A DNA stretch of 19,259 bases from contig NW_003119425.1 in the NCBI RefSeq assembly GCF_000003605.2, forward strand, positions 1,463,284 to 1,482,542, written 5' to 3'. The stretch comes from Saccoglossus kowalevskii (taxonomy: Eukaryota; Hemichordata; Enteropneusta; Harrimaniidae). The stretch's first letter is position 1. Every line of letters starts with the position of its first letter. The position numbers and the translations under genes are program-made. Under the pieces are notes generated by a model. It worked only from the letters and a program-made list of their open reading frames with translations, was not told where the DNA came from and searched no databases. Positions 10,701-19,138 of the stretch are shown piece by piece.

Positions 10701-13700
10701 AACGAGAAGTCGAAAATATCACTTTTTATCAAAAATTACAAAAATATTTATCAAAATTAGCAAATTAACAAATCTAAGAGAGGTCTGCCCTGGGTACAGA
10801 TACACCAAATATCAAAGCAATAAAAATTGTAGTTTTCAAGAAAAAGTCAAAAAAGTAAAAAGTTGACACGGACGACAGATGAGGGCGGTCAGTCACTCAT
10901 ATGATAAGCTCCGCTCGTCAAAGTGGACAGCGGAGCTAATAAAATAAAGATTAATATTAATATAAGTTTTCCAGACACTAAATCTAAACACAATCTTTTC
11001 CACTGTACACACACAATGAACTTGAGATGACCTGACTGACATACCATTGATTTCAGATGCAATTAAATCAGCTCAATGACCAGCCAGAGCAAATGAATGG
11101 GTTTCTTATATTCAATTTTCACAAAGCACAGTGGCCATTGAAGTTAAATGTATTGTCTAATTATAAAGAAAATATAACTGTCTATGGTCTACAAAGGGCT
11201 GTCTTGTTGGATGTTTTTTTTTCCACGTACAATGTACATACTTGCAAGTGTGTTTACACACATATTAAGTAATGTGTCTGTGTGTTGTTGCCAGGTATTA
11301 ATAATGTACACCCACAACTTTGATATGCTGAGCTGCATTTTATTTTGGCATCTTTTGTTATCATTATAATATAAAACCTTGTTTTTTGATCCAGTTCATT
11401 GTGAAAAGTTATTGTATTTATTGAAAACAAGGCTTGTTGGCGAAAAGCAAAGAAGCATTTTTATTTAGGTATCGAAGGGATTAAATTTTGGTATTCTAAA
11501 AACACCCAAGAAAGCTTTTAAAATGGCATTACACTGATAATATATGAGGGAAATATTGACAGCTCCATGACAACCAGGTGAAGGCATTAAGTGCAGGGTT
11601 TTCATGGCAACCCTGAATTTTGAGCCTGTAACACCTGTCTATTGATTACATAACACCATACCATAGGGACAACAGCGAAGACAATGACATCACTCAGACA
11701 GAACTTTTTCAATGCATCTATATCAATGAAAGATGGAATCAAACAAACATGATTTAGCGTAACGAAAAAAAAAAATGAAACAGTACAAAATCACTATAAA
11801 TTTAGCAACCACTCTGAGTATCGTATTCACTCTATTACAAAAACCACACTCCAATAAAAGTGCATATCAATGACAAATTGCATTTACTGTATACGGGGTC
11901 AATAAAATATAACTTTTATTTAACCATAGACACGCCTTTATCACTATCATAAGTGTGTGATAGTAATAGAGTAAATACGGTATTGATTACTTGTTATTCT
12001 AGCAGTACATCAGAACACTGAGGTTCTGAGAATAATCCATGATCAGAATAATCCAGCTCTGGAAAACCTACACCCTGAATTAGACTTTACATTCAAACTT
12101 ACTTGTTGGCAATGGTCGGTAATCAGATTTATATTCGTCCATGCGCCCTTCAATAACGTCTTTTGATCTCAGTCCTGGTTTATGATTCCTAGCATCAACT
12201 CTTTTACTCTTTGGTCTTGGTGGTGTAGGGGCTGCTGGTTCTGCACTGCTGGTTGGATGTACTCTCAAGGGTAAATTTCCACCTCCTGTGTTGATCATGA
12301 AAAATATGCAAACAAATTTACAGAAGAGAAGAAAAAAATGAAAAAAAAGAATGAAAGTCATTCCTCAACCCTTTGAGTGCCAAAATTAACTTTTGTCATT
12401 ATTCACAAATTTTAAACCCATATAATTTTTCTTTGTAATTTTCTGAATTGTTAATCATGACATGGTGCTCAAAGTTAAAGTTCGCAGAATGAAACATGGT
12501 ACATTCTCAGACATGTTTTTCATTAACATTTTATGTACTGTGTACCCTTCAATACCTGACTCAATTCATTTCACTTTTTCTGAAACTTGATCCACCGGTA
12601 CTAATCTGATTCCTTGAACTGAAGTGTAGTGACTGAATTCATCATTGCTGACACTTTCACAGACAAAATTTACAAGAGATCTGATATTATTGAAGATGCT
12701 AAAAAATATTTACAAAAAGCCATAACACTTTCCCACAGAATATTATTGAATGATACAATTTGTTCTTTTACTCAGTACACTCTTGACCATAATCTCTGGC
12801 TATACAAGTTTTTATACAGATAAGTGGGCGCAATGCACTCCTATTTATTACATGCAGCAATCAAACCCTGATATTACACATACATTAAGTAATCAAGTCA
12901 AAATCCTGGGGTAGATATTGTTGGGAAAAGGGTGTTCAAATTAGAATACTTTCTTTTAAAACAATTTTAGTAACTACAATGGAATAACCTTCACACACGA
13001 CCCCTAAAGGTCACACATCCTGGTACTTTCTGGTGGTATTCTGGCCAAATAACAGCAATAATTTCCAATATTATATTACAAATCAATTTTTTCATGTTTA
13101 ACTGCTCTCAACTGACAACTGCTTGCATTTGGAGGAGATTTCAAGAAATTCTCATTGATAATGAATTTGTACCCCCCCCCCTCAAAAGTACCAGGATGTA
13201 TAACTTTTTGAGGGGTCACACATCGGGCATGCTAGTAATTGCATACTAGACAGCTAGTCAAAAATAAATATCCCATCTTTCAAGTGGTAAACACCTTACA
13301 CTCACCTCTCATTTCATTGTTTATTTGTCTCTGTTGGAAATTTGTTAATCTGGATTCTGCCATCATGACTTGAAATATACGAAAAAAGAAAAAGATGAAA
13401 ATCACATCTGAAGTAGAAGACGCTTGTTATAGGCACCATAACAAATAATGCATTGAATTTAATTAAATTTCAAGACTTCTGCACGATATACAAATATTTT
13501 CATTACAGACTTTAATTGTTTATTTTTTGTTCTGTATTAAATACCTTATATGCAACTCAAATAAATAATGCATAATCACCAGGCCGTGACACCGGGATAT
13601 GTTGCCTAATTCCCCGTCGTCCCGAAATTTCGTTTGTTTTCGTTGGATGTTTGCATTTACTTATTCGGACACTTCACACGTTCGTCTTGATCGACCAAAC

Positions 13701-14008
13701 AAACTATTACTCTCTAGAATGACGTTATCGTTATCATACGGGGATTATTCCAGTTATATCAAGTGTGTCGTTTAGCGTCGGGTTGCCTTGGTAATACTAT
13801 TTTCCCCCATTTAATTCATAGATCGACAAGTTTTTACCGGCCTCGGCCGTACTGGCGTTCGATCGCCAAATTCCATCGTTCTCACATCGTAGGGACTAAG
13901 CGATTGCAAAAACTCACCTTTCAGTAATTCCTGTGTTTCTTTACTATAGGAAACAGTATGGCCCTGCCACATACCCCCTTTCGCAACCGCTCCTTTCCGT
14001 TGTGCCAT
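7762..14008 (-). CDS. C22orf23: UPF0193 (EVG1) family protein, orthologue of human C22orf23, six coding exons
   Basis: I assembled this gene from six minus-strand exons: 13918-14008, 13306-13368, 12103-12285, 9309-9449, 8471-8571 and 7762-7998 (introns of 549, 1020, 2653, 737 and 472 bp). All junctions have GT donors and AG acceptors, and phases agree throughout. The product is 271 residues. The start at 14006-14008 was chosen because MAQRKG aligns with the short N-terminus of the human protein. Family landmarks recalled from the human sequence are LLKVMMAESRLTNFQQRQ (about 28-45), LPLRVHPTSS (about 56-65), DKEKDRL (117-123) and the core from VDRFDEL (about 154) through AFLADMESLGKGKEF to EISR (190-193) and IREMEIID (195-202). 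The core aligns with human without gaps, including across the exon 4/5 junction. The protein is about 50 residues longer than human (217), mostly in a Ser/Lys-rich C-terminal tail. It is predicted to be soluble, charged and helical, with no membrane segment or enzyme motif. The molecular function is unknown. A link to cilia or sperm is my inference. Confidence 0.92.
8680..8879. mobile_element. foldback/MITE-like element in EVG1 intron 4
   Basis: The ends form an inverted repeat of roughly 35 bases. The left arm contains TATTCACATAGTTCA and TACCCACCATAGA (about 8681-8710), and the right arm carries the reverse complement, TCTATGGTGGGTAATTGAAC (8848-8867) followed by TTAGTGAATAG. The body includes a second small inverted repeat, AGGTCA-12-TGACCT (8786-8809), around GGGGAAGCCCC. 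There is no coding capacity. Flanking duplications are not obvious. Confidence 0.6.
9561..9740. repeat. degenerate repeat with reiterated TATTAGA-AGC/GCATC words (EVG1 intron 3)
   Basis: The segment contains the hairpin TAGAAGC-TGCG-GCTTCTA (9565-9582), then TTCTATTAGAGCATCTCC (9618-9635), GGATGCAGC words near 9700, and TTTTACGGTAAC at the right side. Similar words (CTATTAGAAGAGCATCTCC, AATAGAAGCAC) recur at 19139-19168. It looks like a decayed transposon-derived repeat built from short related units. The boundaries are uncertain. Confidence 0.35.
10561..10937 (-). mobile_element. hairpin-ended repeat element (copy C, inverse orientation) in EVG1 intron 3
   Basis: Read on the minus strand, this copy begins with the hairpin AGCTCCGCT...AGCGGAGCT (10937 down to 10907) and continues through TTATCATATGAGTGA. 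It then has two internal units (the AGAGAGGTC word on the plus strand at 10640 and 10777) and ends in CAGCCAAGAGGCTGCTTG. It is visibly diverged from copy B, yet both terminal structures are retained: the CAGCC/GGCTG stem is unchanged while its loop differs (GACA versus AAGA). It is 377 bp against 730 bp for copy B, mainly because it has fewer internal units. Confidence 0.85.
11819..11982. mobile_element. 164-bp MITE with TACCGTATTTACTCTATTAC-like ends (EVG1 intron 3)
   Basis: The left terminus TATCGTATTCACTCTATTAC (11819-11838) matches the reverse complement of the right terminus GTAATAGAGTAAATACGGTA (11963-11982) at 18 of 20 positions. There is no coding capacity. Terminus-like words also occur near 4289 and 4932. 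I do not assign a superfamily, and the target duplication is not clear beyond a possible TA. Confidence 0.7.
12369..12474. mobile_element. 106-bp piggyBac-like MITE (EVG1 intron 2)
   Basis: The left side reads TCAA (12365-12368) then CCCTTTGAGTGCC. The right side reads GGTGCTCAAAG (12464-12474) then TTAA (12475-12478). The terminal inverted repeats are imperfect, begin with CC, and sit within a TTAA-type target (one copy mutated to TCAA), matching the piggyBac pattern. The ends differ from those of the 5190-5413 element, so it is probably a separate family. It is non-coding. Confidence 0.6.
12999..13217. mobile_element. foldback/MITE with GACCCCT ends (EVG1 intron 2)
   Basis: GACCCCT (12999-13005) and AGGGGTC (13211-13217) form the ends. 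Inside them CATCCTGGTACTTT (13016-13029) is perfectly inverted at 13185-13198 (AAAGTACCAGGATG). Together the arms span about 30 bases each around a non-coding core that includes a C9 run at 13172-13180. The superfamily is not assigned. Confidence 0.7.
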
Positions 14009-14165
14009 TTTGTCATCGAGAAAAATCCAACAAGTCTGTTTTGACGACGTCTGCGCACTTGTTTTCAGCGCATAAGTGGTGGCGCTCTTCGGGTCATGGG
14101 TCAAATAGAACAGCTGAATCGATCAGTGGGTTTCCTCGGATGTCATCATTTCGATCGGTACACGC
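13605..14165 (-). promoter_or_regulatory. CpG-dense region, likely EVG1 promoter, 5' leader and start of intron 1
   Basis: CpG dinucleotides are frequent here (TTCGTTTGTTTTCG, CGTTCGTCTTGATCG, CGGCCTCGGCCG, GTTCGATCGCC) and scarce in most of the window. The region brackets the first coding exon of the minus-strand EVG1 gene, so transcription probably starts above 14008 and runs leftward. A near-match to the RFX X-box, GTTGCCTTGGTAAT, lies at 13782-13795 within intron 1. No TATA box is obvious. The transcription start cannot be fixed from sequence. Confidence 0.55.
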
Positions 14166-15479
14166 CGGGACAGAACACACATTTCCAGTTAACTGCTAGT
14201 TGCCTATCTTGATATATTCCAAAGGCAATTGTTTCTGTTCTGATTTTGGTATGTATTTTCTCAAATAATTATTTTTTTAGTCGATTTTGATAATATTTTG
14301 TCAATGCATAAGCTTTGGGTGAGAGCATAGAGCTCGATCGCTGCAAACGTCTGGTCGTATTCACATGAATCTTGTTGGAGTGTTGTCAAGCCCCTGTGTA
14401 AATATCACCCATAAAACAGCCAGATCATATCTAGAACCACGAATCTTATTTCTAACGTTTATGTTGGAACTCTCACACAATACAAATCAGATTCATTACC
14501 AGGCATTAAAACCCCGGATTTCCTTCAATTTACCATATGGCTTTATTTTATGTTTGTGCTCAAAAAATTCAGATAAAAGGGTGTGGTCACCAAACTATTG
14601 TCCGTCAAACACCCTTGAAAATGACGATTTTTGAGCAATTTACCATAATGTGAAAAAATTATATGTAGTTAAAGGGTGGATACTCATGGTTGTCCAGAAC
14701 TATTGGGAAGTTGTGATGAATACTATATTTTTATGAAACAACACTTGCATTTAGTGAACATAAATTCCAGGATTACAGGCACTGAAGCAAATTGCATGAA
14801 ATATTGTAAAGTCAATTAACTCAGTCCTGAACACTGTTCTTTCTATCACAATTACTGAGAATTGATCAGTCTTACCGATATAATCATTGTGTGAGCTCGT
14901 TGTACATGCAAAGTGCACAGTGATATTGGTACTTTACTGGTGCTTGGGAATTATTACCATATGTGACATATTTGATGGTATCAAGGATTTATAAGACTCT
15001 TTAACAAATTACTTGTTTGTACATGTGTATCATATTTCTTGAAATAAAGGCTTGTTTTGCATTTTTCTGATCATCTTGCTATTTGCATGACTTAGAATGA
15101 AGATTTTCATTGCATTTTACACCAGTTGTGTACCCTCATCTTATAAATCTTTGATGGTATGAATATGTGTTAATTGCGAATTTTTTGTTTTGTTTTTGAG
15201 GATTCATAGATTTCTTTTCTAACATTGGCAAATTTACTGCTATCGTGGGTGATTTAAACATCCAATTCAGTTTCTCTATTTTGATGATTAAATCTCCACA
15301 TATATACAATTTGTATTAGTAATTGTGGCATACAATCACTGCTGGTTATATTCATAGACACATAATCTGGTATATCTGATTTGTGGCTATGCAGTAACTT
15401 AAAAGCCGATGAAAAACAACCTGACCTGAACTTGATGGGAGCTGTTTTACAACAGCTTGAATTAATCTCCATTGTTTAA
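14166..15479. other. intergenic spacer between the divergent genes
   Basis: This is AT-rich sequence between the EVG1 promoter region and the presumptive TRMT10B promoter. An open frame at 14365-14634 (plus) has no recognisable domain and no supporting splice sites. I see no gene, RNA gene or clear repeat here. Half X-box words (GTTGCC at 14199) are too short to interpret. Confidence 0.5.
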
Positions 15480-15605
15480 AGTGTGGTGGTCGTTGCGCAG
15501 CGCGTGTTCGCATTTCATGTAAATAAACAATGTATTTTACACGCGTTGTATACGTCGCTATGAGTCCCATATCGAACAGGACGTGACACGACGACTGCCG
15601 CCCTC
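15480..15605 (+). promoter_or_regulatory. CpG-dense patch, probable TRMT10B promoter
   Basis: A short run of CpG-rich sequence (GTTGCGCAGCGCGTGTTCGC, ACACGCGTTGTATACGTCGC, GACGTGACACGACGACTGCCG) lies 257-382 bases before the TRMT10B start codon, in otherwise CpG-poor DNA. Pyrimidine-rich sequence followed by AG just upstream of the gene (near 15790) would allow a 5' untranslated exon and a small leader intron, but I cannot define the donor. The call rests on composition and position. Confidence 0.45.
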
Positions 15606-15861
15606 TAAGGGACCATTACTGATAGATACCCTACATGTCTTTAGTGCTAATAGGTCTAATTCTTTCCCTTTTGAATTGGTTGAGTTGATTTTATCATAGA
15701 AACTCATTGATCTTTTTCAAAAATTGTACAGCATACATTTTACTAGTGTCTCTATCTCACTTACCTAACATTTCTGTTATTTAAATTGAAGGGTTATAGT
15801 GGAGCACTGATACCATATCATATTGCTGGTGATTGATTGGAGGAACCCACTAGCTAGCTGA

Positions 15862-16827
15862 ATGGCTGAGAGTTCTATTCTGGAAGATTGTGACAGTTCT
15901 ATACAAGATGAACAAACAACAATACAATCAAGCTGCAAACTTTCCAAGAAAGCTGAAAAACGTCTGAAGAAGTACCAAGCTATTGTGCAATTAAAAAAAC
16001 TGAAGAGAAAGGAGAAGAAGGAAAGAAGGCGTGCGAGAAAGAGAGAGGAAAAAGTTTGCGACTGTAATGATGGAGATGATGAAGTTGGTCAATCAACAGA
16101 AGTACTTAAAGGAAACACTGCACATACAGAGAAAGGGAAAGAAACTAAAAGAGACAGGTGTCGAATGATACGAACAAGATTGAAAAATGCAATGAAAGAT
16201 GGTCTCTGTATCTGCATAGACTGTGGCTTTGAAAAAAACATGGACAAAAAAGAAATCTGTAAACTATCCCAACAGCTTGGAAGACTCTATGGTTCCAACC
16301 GTCAAGCTCAGAAACCATTTCATGTGTACTTCACCAATTTGGACACAGAGGGTACAATTTACAAAGAATGTGTGCGGGTGAACTGTGGATTTGAAGACTA
16401 TATCATCGATAAGGTTGAAAATAGTCACTTTGATATTTTTAGGAAGGATGAAATTGTTTATCTGTCACCAGATTCCAGCAATGTTTTGGAAACTTTAGAC
16501 CCAGATAAAGTGTACATCATTGGCGGACTAGTTGACGAATCACCACAAAAAAACGTTACACTGAGTAATGCTGATGTGAATGAAATTTATACGGCTCATC
16601 TCCCGATTGCCGAGTACATGGAAAAAACAGATGGAAAATTCAGTTATTCCAAAATACTCGCAATTAATCAAGTTTTTGATATTTTGTTAACTTACCACAA
16701 CACAGGGGATTGGAGGGAAGCATTGCTCACTGGCGTACCTGCAAGGAAAGGATACGTTTTAAAGGAATACGAGACTGGGAATGAAACTGAGACAACAATT
16801 TTGCAATATTCAAAACTAACTCTTTAG
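15862..16827 (+). CDS. TRMT10B: tRNA methyltransferase 10 homologue B (purine-9 N1-methyltransferase), single exon
   Basis: This 321-residue protein of the Trm10/TRMT10 SPOUT family is expected to transfer a methyl group from S-adenosylmethionine to N1 of the purine at position 9 of tRNA. The N-terminus (about 28-63) is strongly basic and helical (KKAEKRLKKYQ, KRKEKKERRRARKREEK), as expected for tRNA contact. The SPOUT domain spans about 115-300: CICIDCGFE (116-124), RLYGSNR (141-147), VYLSPDS (199-205), VYIIGGLVDES (217-227, with Asp225 the expected catalytic residue), HLPIAEYM (246-253), ILAINQVFDIL (265-275) and the GVPARKGY loop (291-298). The words GGLVDES, PI-EYM and ILAINQVFDIL are closer to human TRMT10B than to TRMT10A or the mitochondrial TRMT10C. 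The length is close to human (316). The start is the first ATG after an in-frame TGA that directly precedes it. There are no introns, whereas the human gene has several, so it is either an intron-less orthologue or a retrocopy. No signal peptide or membrane segment is visible. Confidence 0.93.
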   Translation: MAESSILEDCDSSIQDEQTTIQSSCKLSKKAEKRLKKYQAIVQLKKLKRKEKKERRRARKREEKVCDCNDGDDEVGQSTEVLKGNTAHTEKGKETKRDRCRMIRTRLKNAMKDGLCICIDCGFEKNMDKKEICKLSQQLGRLYGSNRQAQKPFHVYFTNLDTEGTIYKECVRVNCGFEDYIIDKVENSHFDIFRKDEIVYLSPDSSNVLETLDPDKVYIIGGLVDESPQKNVTLSNADVNEIYTAHLPIAEYMEKTDGKFSYSKILAINQVFDILLTYHNTGDWREALLTGVPARKGYVLKEYETGNETETTILQYSKLTL

Positions 16828-16968
16828 TATAAGCATCACGTTAGGGTGACCTCATTTCCAAGTACTGTATTGAAACGACAGACTGGTGATTCTGACCAAT
16901 TTCATGAAAAAAAACGCATTATTTTCACATGTTTATAAATGAAAATTAATTAATTCCATTACCAGTAT

Positions 16969-16992
16969 CATCATTAATTGTAATTAATGATG
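16969..16992. repeat. near-perfect AT-rich palindrome
   Basis: CATCATTAATT-GT-AATTAATGATG has perfect 11-base arms with only two bases between them. It lies 142 bases after the TRMT10B stop. The TAATTA core resembles homeodomain target words, but arms this AT-rich can also be a decayed transposon tip or a hairpin in the transcript's 3' end. Confidence 0.7.
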
Positions 16993-17143
16993 TAATGAAC
17001 ATCAAGGGGAGATAAAGTGAAGGGCAGGTAAGTTCAGTATACAGGGTTTAATATAATGAATGCGTATTCACAAAAAATATGATGCATTCCTCGTATGTAC
17101 AGCTTCAAAAGGCTTCAAAACCGCAAAATTTCCAGTAAATAAT

Positions 17144-17157
17144 GTTGCCATGGCAAC
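17144..17157. promoter_or_regulatory. perfect palindromic RFX X-box
   Basis: GTTGCCATGGCAAC matches the palindromic X-box bound by RFX transcription factors at every position (two GTTGCC half-sites in inverted orientation separated by AT). RFX factors control ciliary genes in animals. The site lies 317 bases after the TRMT10B stop, not in an obvious promoter, so it may belong to an enhancer, to an unseen promoter, or be fortuitous. Confidence 0.6.
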
Positions 17158-17302
17158 CACTGCCTGACTGAATCTGCTATTGTAAATATCAAATTATATA
17201 TAGAATGTTTTTATCCTAGATCTATTATTCAGGATGCGCATCTACATTTTTGCTCATTGCTTGTATTTTACCTCATTATTACCATAGTTACAAAGGGAAT
17301 GC

Positions 17303-17813
17303 CATTCTCCAAGCCTCAACTGATTTCTGCTCTTGGTGACATAGTTGAAGGACAGAATCAGTCTCTGGCATAGGCAACATTTTACACCTAAATACGAGGA
17401 ACTATACTTATGGTTGATGTGTTTTTATATATTTTATATAAAAACATTTCTTCAAGCCAAAATTCAGCAAATTTGATGAACAGCCATGGAACTGCTGCCA
17501 AACACAAAAAAGTAGGCCTGCTCTTGAGCACAATGATGTGAAGCAGCCTCACCGTCGCTTTCTGTAGAACGATCAGCATGAAAATCGTGTAAATGGGACT
17601 AGCAATGTAATTGTCAAAACTATTCCAATAAATTACAGAAAACAAATGCTTTCCGGTTAAGTGAGATCATAACGTTCTGTTCGTCATTTTACTGTTCTTG
17701 CGTATCACTATTGATGTTCAAGCATTCACCATACACACTTGTTAAATACAAGAAACTCAAATTTGCCTGTGGCAGAGACTGATTCAGCATGCACAGTCAA
17801 TACTTGGAGAATG
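17303..17813. mobile_element. foldback element with imperfect inverted arms
   Basis: The left arm 17353-17377 (containing GAATCAGTCTCTGGCATAGG) matches the reverse complement of 17763-17787 at 22 of 25 positions. A second pair, CATTCTCCAAG (17303-17313) and CTTGGAGAATG (17803-17813), is perfect, and weaker similarity continues outward. The arms are not collinear throughout: the left has about 24 extra bases between the two matching words. The roughly 385-bp centre has no recognisable coding sequence. It may be a decayed MITE or foldback element. Confidence 0.5.
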
Positions 17814-18199
17814 AACGCTAATAGTTTACACTCAGCTTAAATACAATACATTGTGATTGAACACTGATTAATTGATGTTACTGGATCAACAACAAAAAGA
17901 GGATAAAAACATTTGTATTTTTAGTAGCAATTTGTATTGTCACTTGTGTCTGTTGTTGTTTTATAAAAAATTTAATATTGTTATTCAAAGAGCTGCTATT
18001 ATTGTTACATTTTTAAATCATTGTACTTACTAATAAAAAAAAACATTTTAAACATACTCAAAGTTTAAGTCTAGGTTTTTGTTTTTAAAAAGAAATTTAA
18101 TTGAGCAAAAACACCAACTCGAACAATCTATGTTTAAAACATAATATCAGAAACTATGAAAACTTCATAAGATTTATCGGTCATTCCATGAATTTGTTC

Positions 18200-18272
18200 T
18201 AACTTGTTCACCGCCAGTTCCTTCTTTTCAACAAATTTACAAAATAATCCTATTTATTATAGTCTGCACTTT
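18200..18272 (+). mobile_element. truncated relative of the 5190-5413 piggyBac-like MITE
   Basis: The sequence starts with TAACTTGTTCACCGCCAG and continues through ACAAATTTACAAAATAATCC to ATAGTCTGCACTT. It parallels the left third of the 5190-5413 element (CACCACCAG, ACAAATTCACAAAATAGTCC, ATAGTCTGCACTT). Similarity ends near 18272, and no matching right end was found downstream. Confidence 0.65.
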
Positions 18273-18368
18273 CCTGAATAATGACAAGAAACTTCTGTTC
18301 ATCTGTCCCCTGGTCTGAATCCCTCCATTCTTTGCATGTGTCTTTATGTGTGATGTATGATTCAATCC

Positions 18369-18551
18369 AAGATGGCCAACTAGCAGCCATTTTGTTTTTT
18401 TGAAAATGTGGTATCTACATACATTATACATGTTAGGATACATTGTTTTGTGATAAGATAAAGATGGCCAACTGGCAGACATCGTCAAATTGTATCATAC
18501 TGTTTTTTTAGTCAATTAGTTTCACAGTCAGATCAAAGATGGTCGACATGG
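18369..18551 (+). repeat. degenerate repeat with AAGATGG words
   Basis: AAGATGGCCAACTAGCAG (18369-18386) recurs as AAGATGGCCAACTGGCAG at 18461-18478, a shift of 92 bases. A weaker third form, AAGATGGTCGACATGG, lies at 18536-18551. The first two are each followed by a T-run. The core fits the AA-ATGGC consensus bound by YY1, but the simplest reading is a small decayed tandem duplication. Confidence 0.5.
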
Positions 18552-19138
18552 CGCTATTTCACAATGGTAGAATCATTCTTCCTGGTATTTGCATGTACCG
18601 GTATAATGTTTAACACTCGTATGATGATTGATCTCACGGTGACCACACATCGTAGACAACTGCTCTAGATTCAAGTGAACTATCATCGCATCAAATTTAA
18701 TTTTTACACCGATGTATCTAAATATGAATATTGTCTATAGAATACGAAGAGGAGAACAACGTTTTGTGAAAGACGGAACATTTGAACAAATTGGGAATAA
18801 ATAAGGGTTGGACCATTTGATTTTTGAGGGGAGGGGAGGTCAGAAAAGAAAAAGAAAAAATTGCAAAGTGAAGGGTTCTTCAAAAAAAAAAATTGCTGCT
18901 TCACCGGTGTAAAAAAAAAATATTTGTCACTATATGACTTAGAGAAAAATATGGCAATTCTTCCTGCCAAGATAAGAGGACATCAAGTACAAGAAGAAAC
19001 TAGGTCATATATAAATGGATGTCAATAATTCTGGTTTGTGGATTAATTAATAGCAGAGGGAAAATTAATATTGCATTTCAATATTAATTTCAAAAACAAT
19101 TTCACACTGGTTGCATTTAGATTGTATAGCATATATGC

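Larger units (their letters stand above)
9450..12102 (-). other. EVG1 intron 3, the largest, repeat-rich
   Basis: This 2653-bp intron lies between exons encoding the central linker and the DKEKDRL region. It holds a degenerate repeat (9561-9740), an inverse copy of the hairpin-ended element (10561-10937) and a 164-bp miniature element (11819-11982). The plus-strand open frames near 9771-9965 and 11057-11369 have translations without recognisable domains and look like chance. I see no nested gene. Confidence 0.7.

Noticed and set aside
12629-12823. Plus-strand open frame of 64 codons in EVG1 intron 2.
   Set aside because: It has no recognisable domain, begins at a non-ATG codon and lies antisense in an intron. 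It is most likely chance.
14014-14104. Longer N-terminus for EVG1 starting at the upstream in-frame Met (MTHDPKS...).
   Set aside because: The extension has no counterpart in the human protein, whose start aligns with the Met at 14006-14008. It is more likely 5' leader, though an upstream start cannot be excluded.
13933-14199. Plus-strand open frame opposite the first EVG1 exon.
   Set aside because: It is the antisense shadow of a real minus-strand exon in CpG-rich sequence, where stops are rarer.
15585-15612. CTGCCGCCCTCTAAGGG word resembling a CTCF site in the TRMT10B promoter patch.
   Set aside because: It misses bases usually required in the CTCF core, and similar GCGCCCTC words occur elsewhere in the window. 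The match is too weak to annotate.
17388-17645. Minus-strand 85-codon open frame inside the foldback element as a possible transposon gene.
   Set aside because: The translation is hydrophobic and short, with no transposase-like motif. It is not supported as coding.
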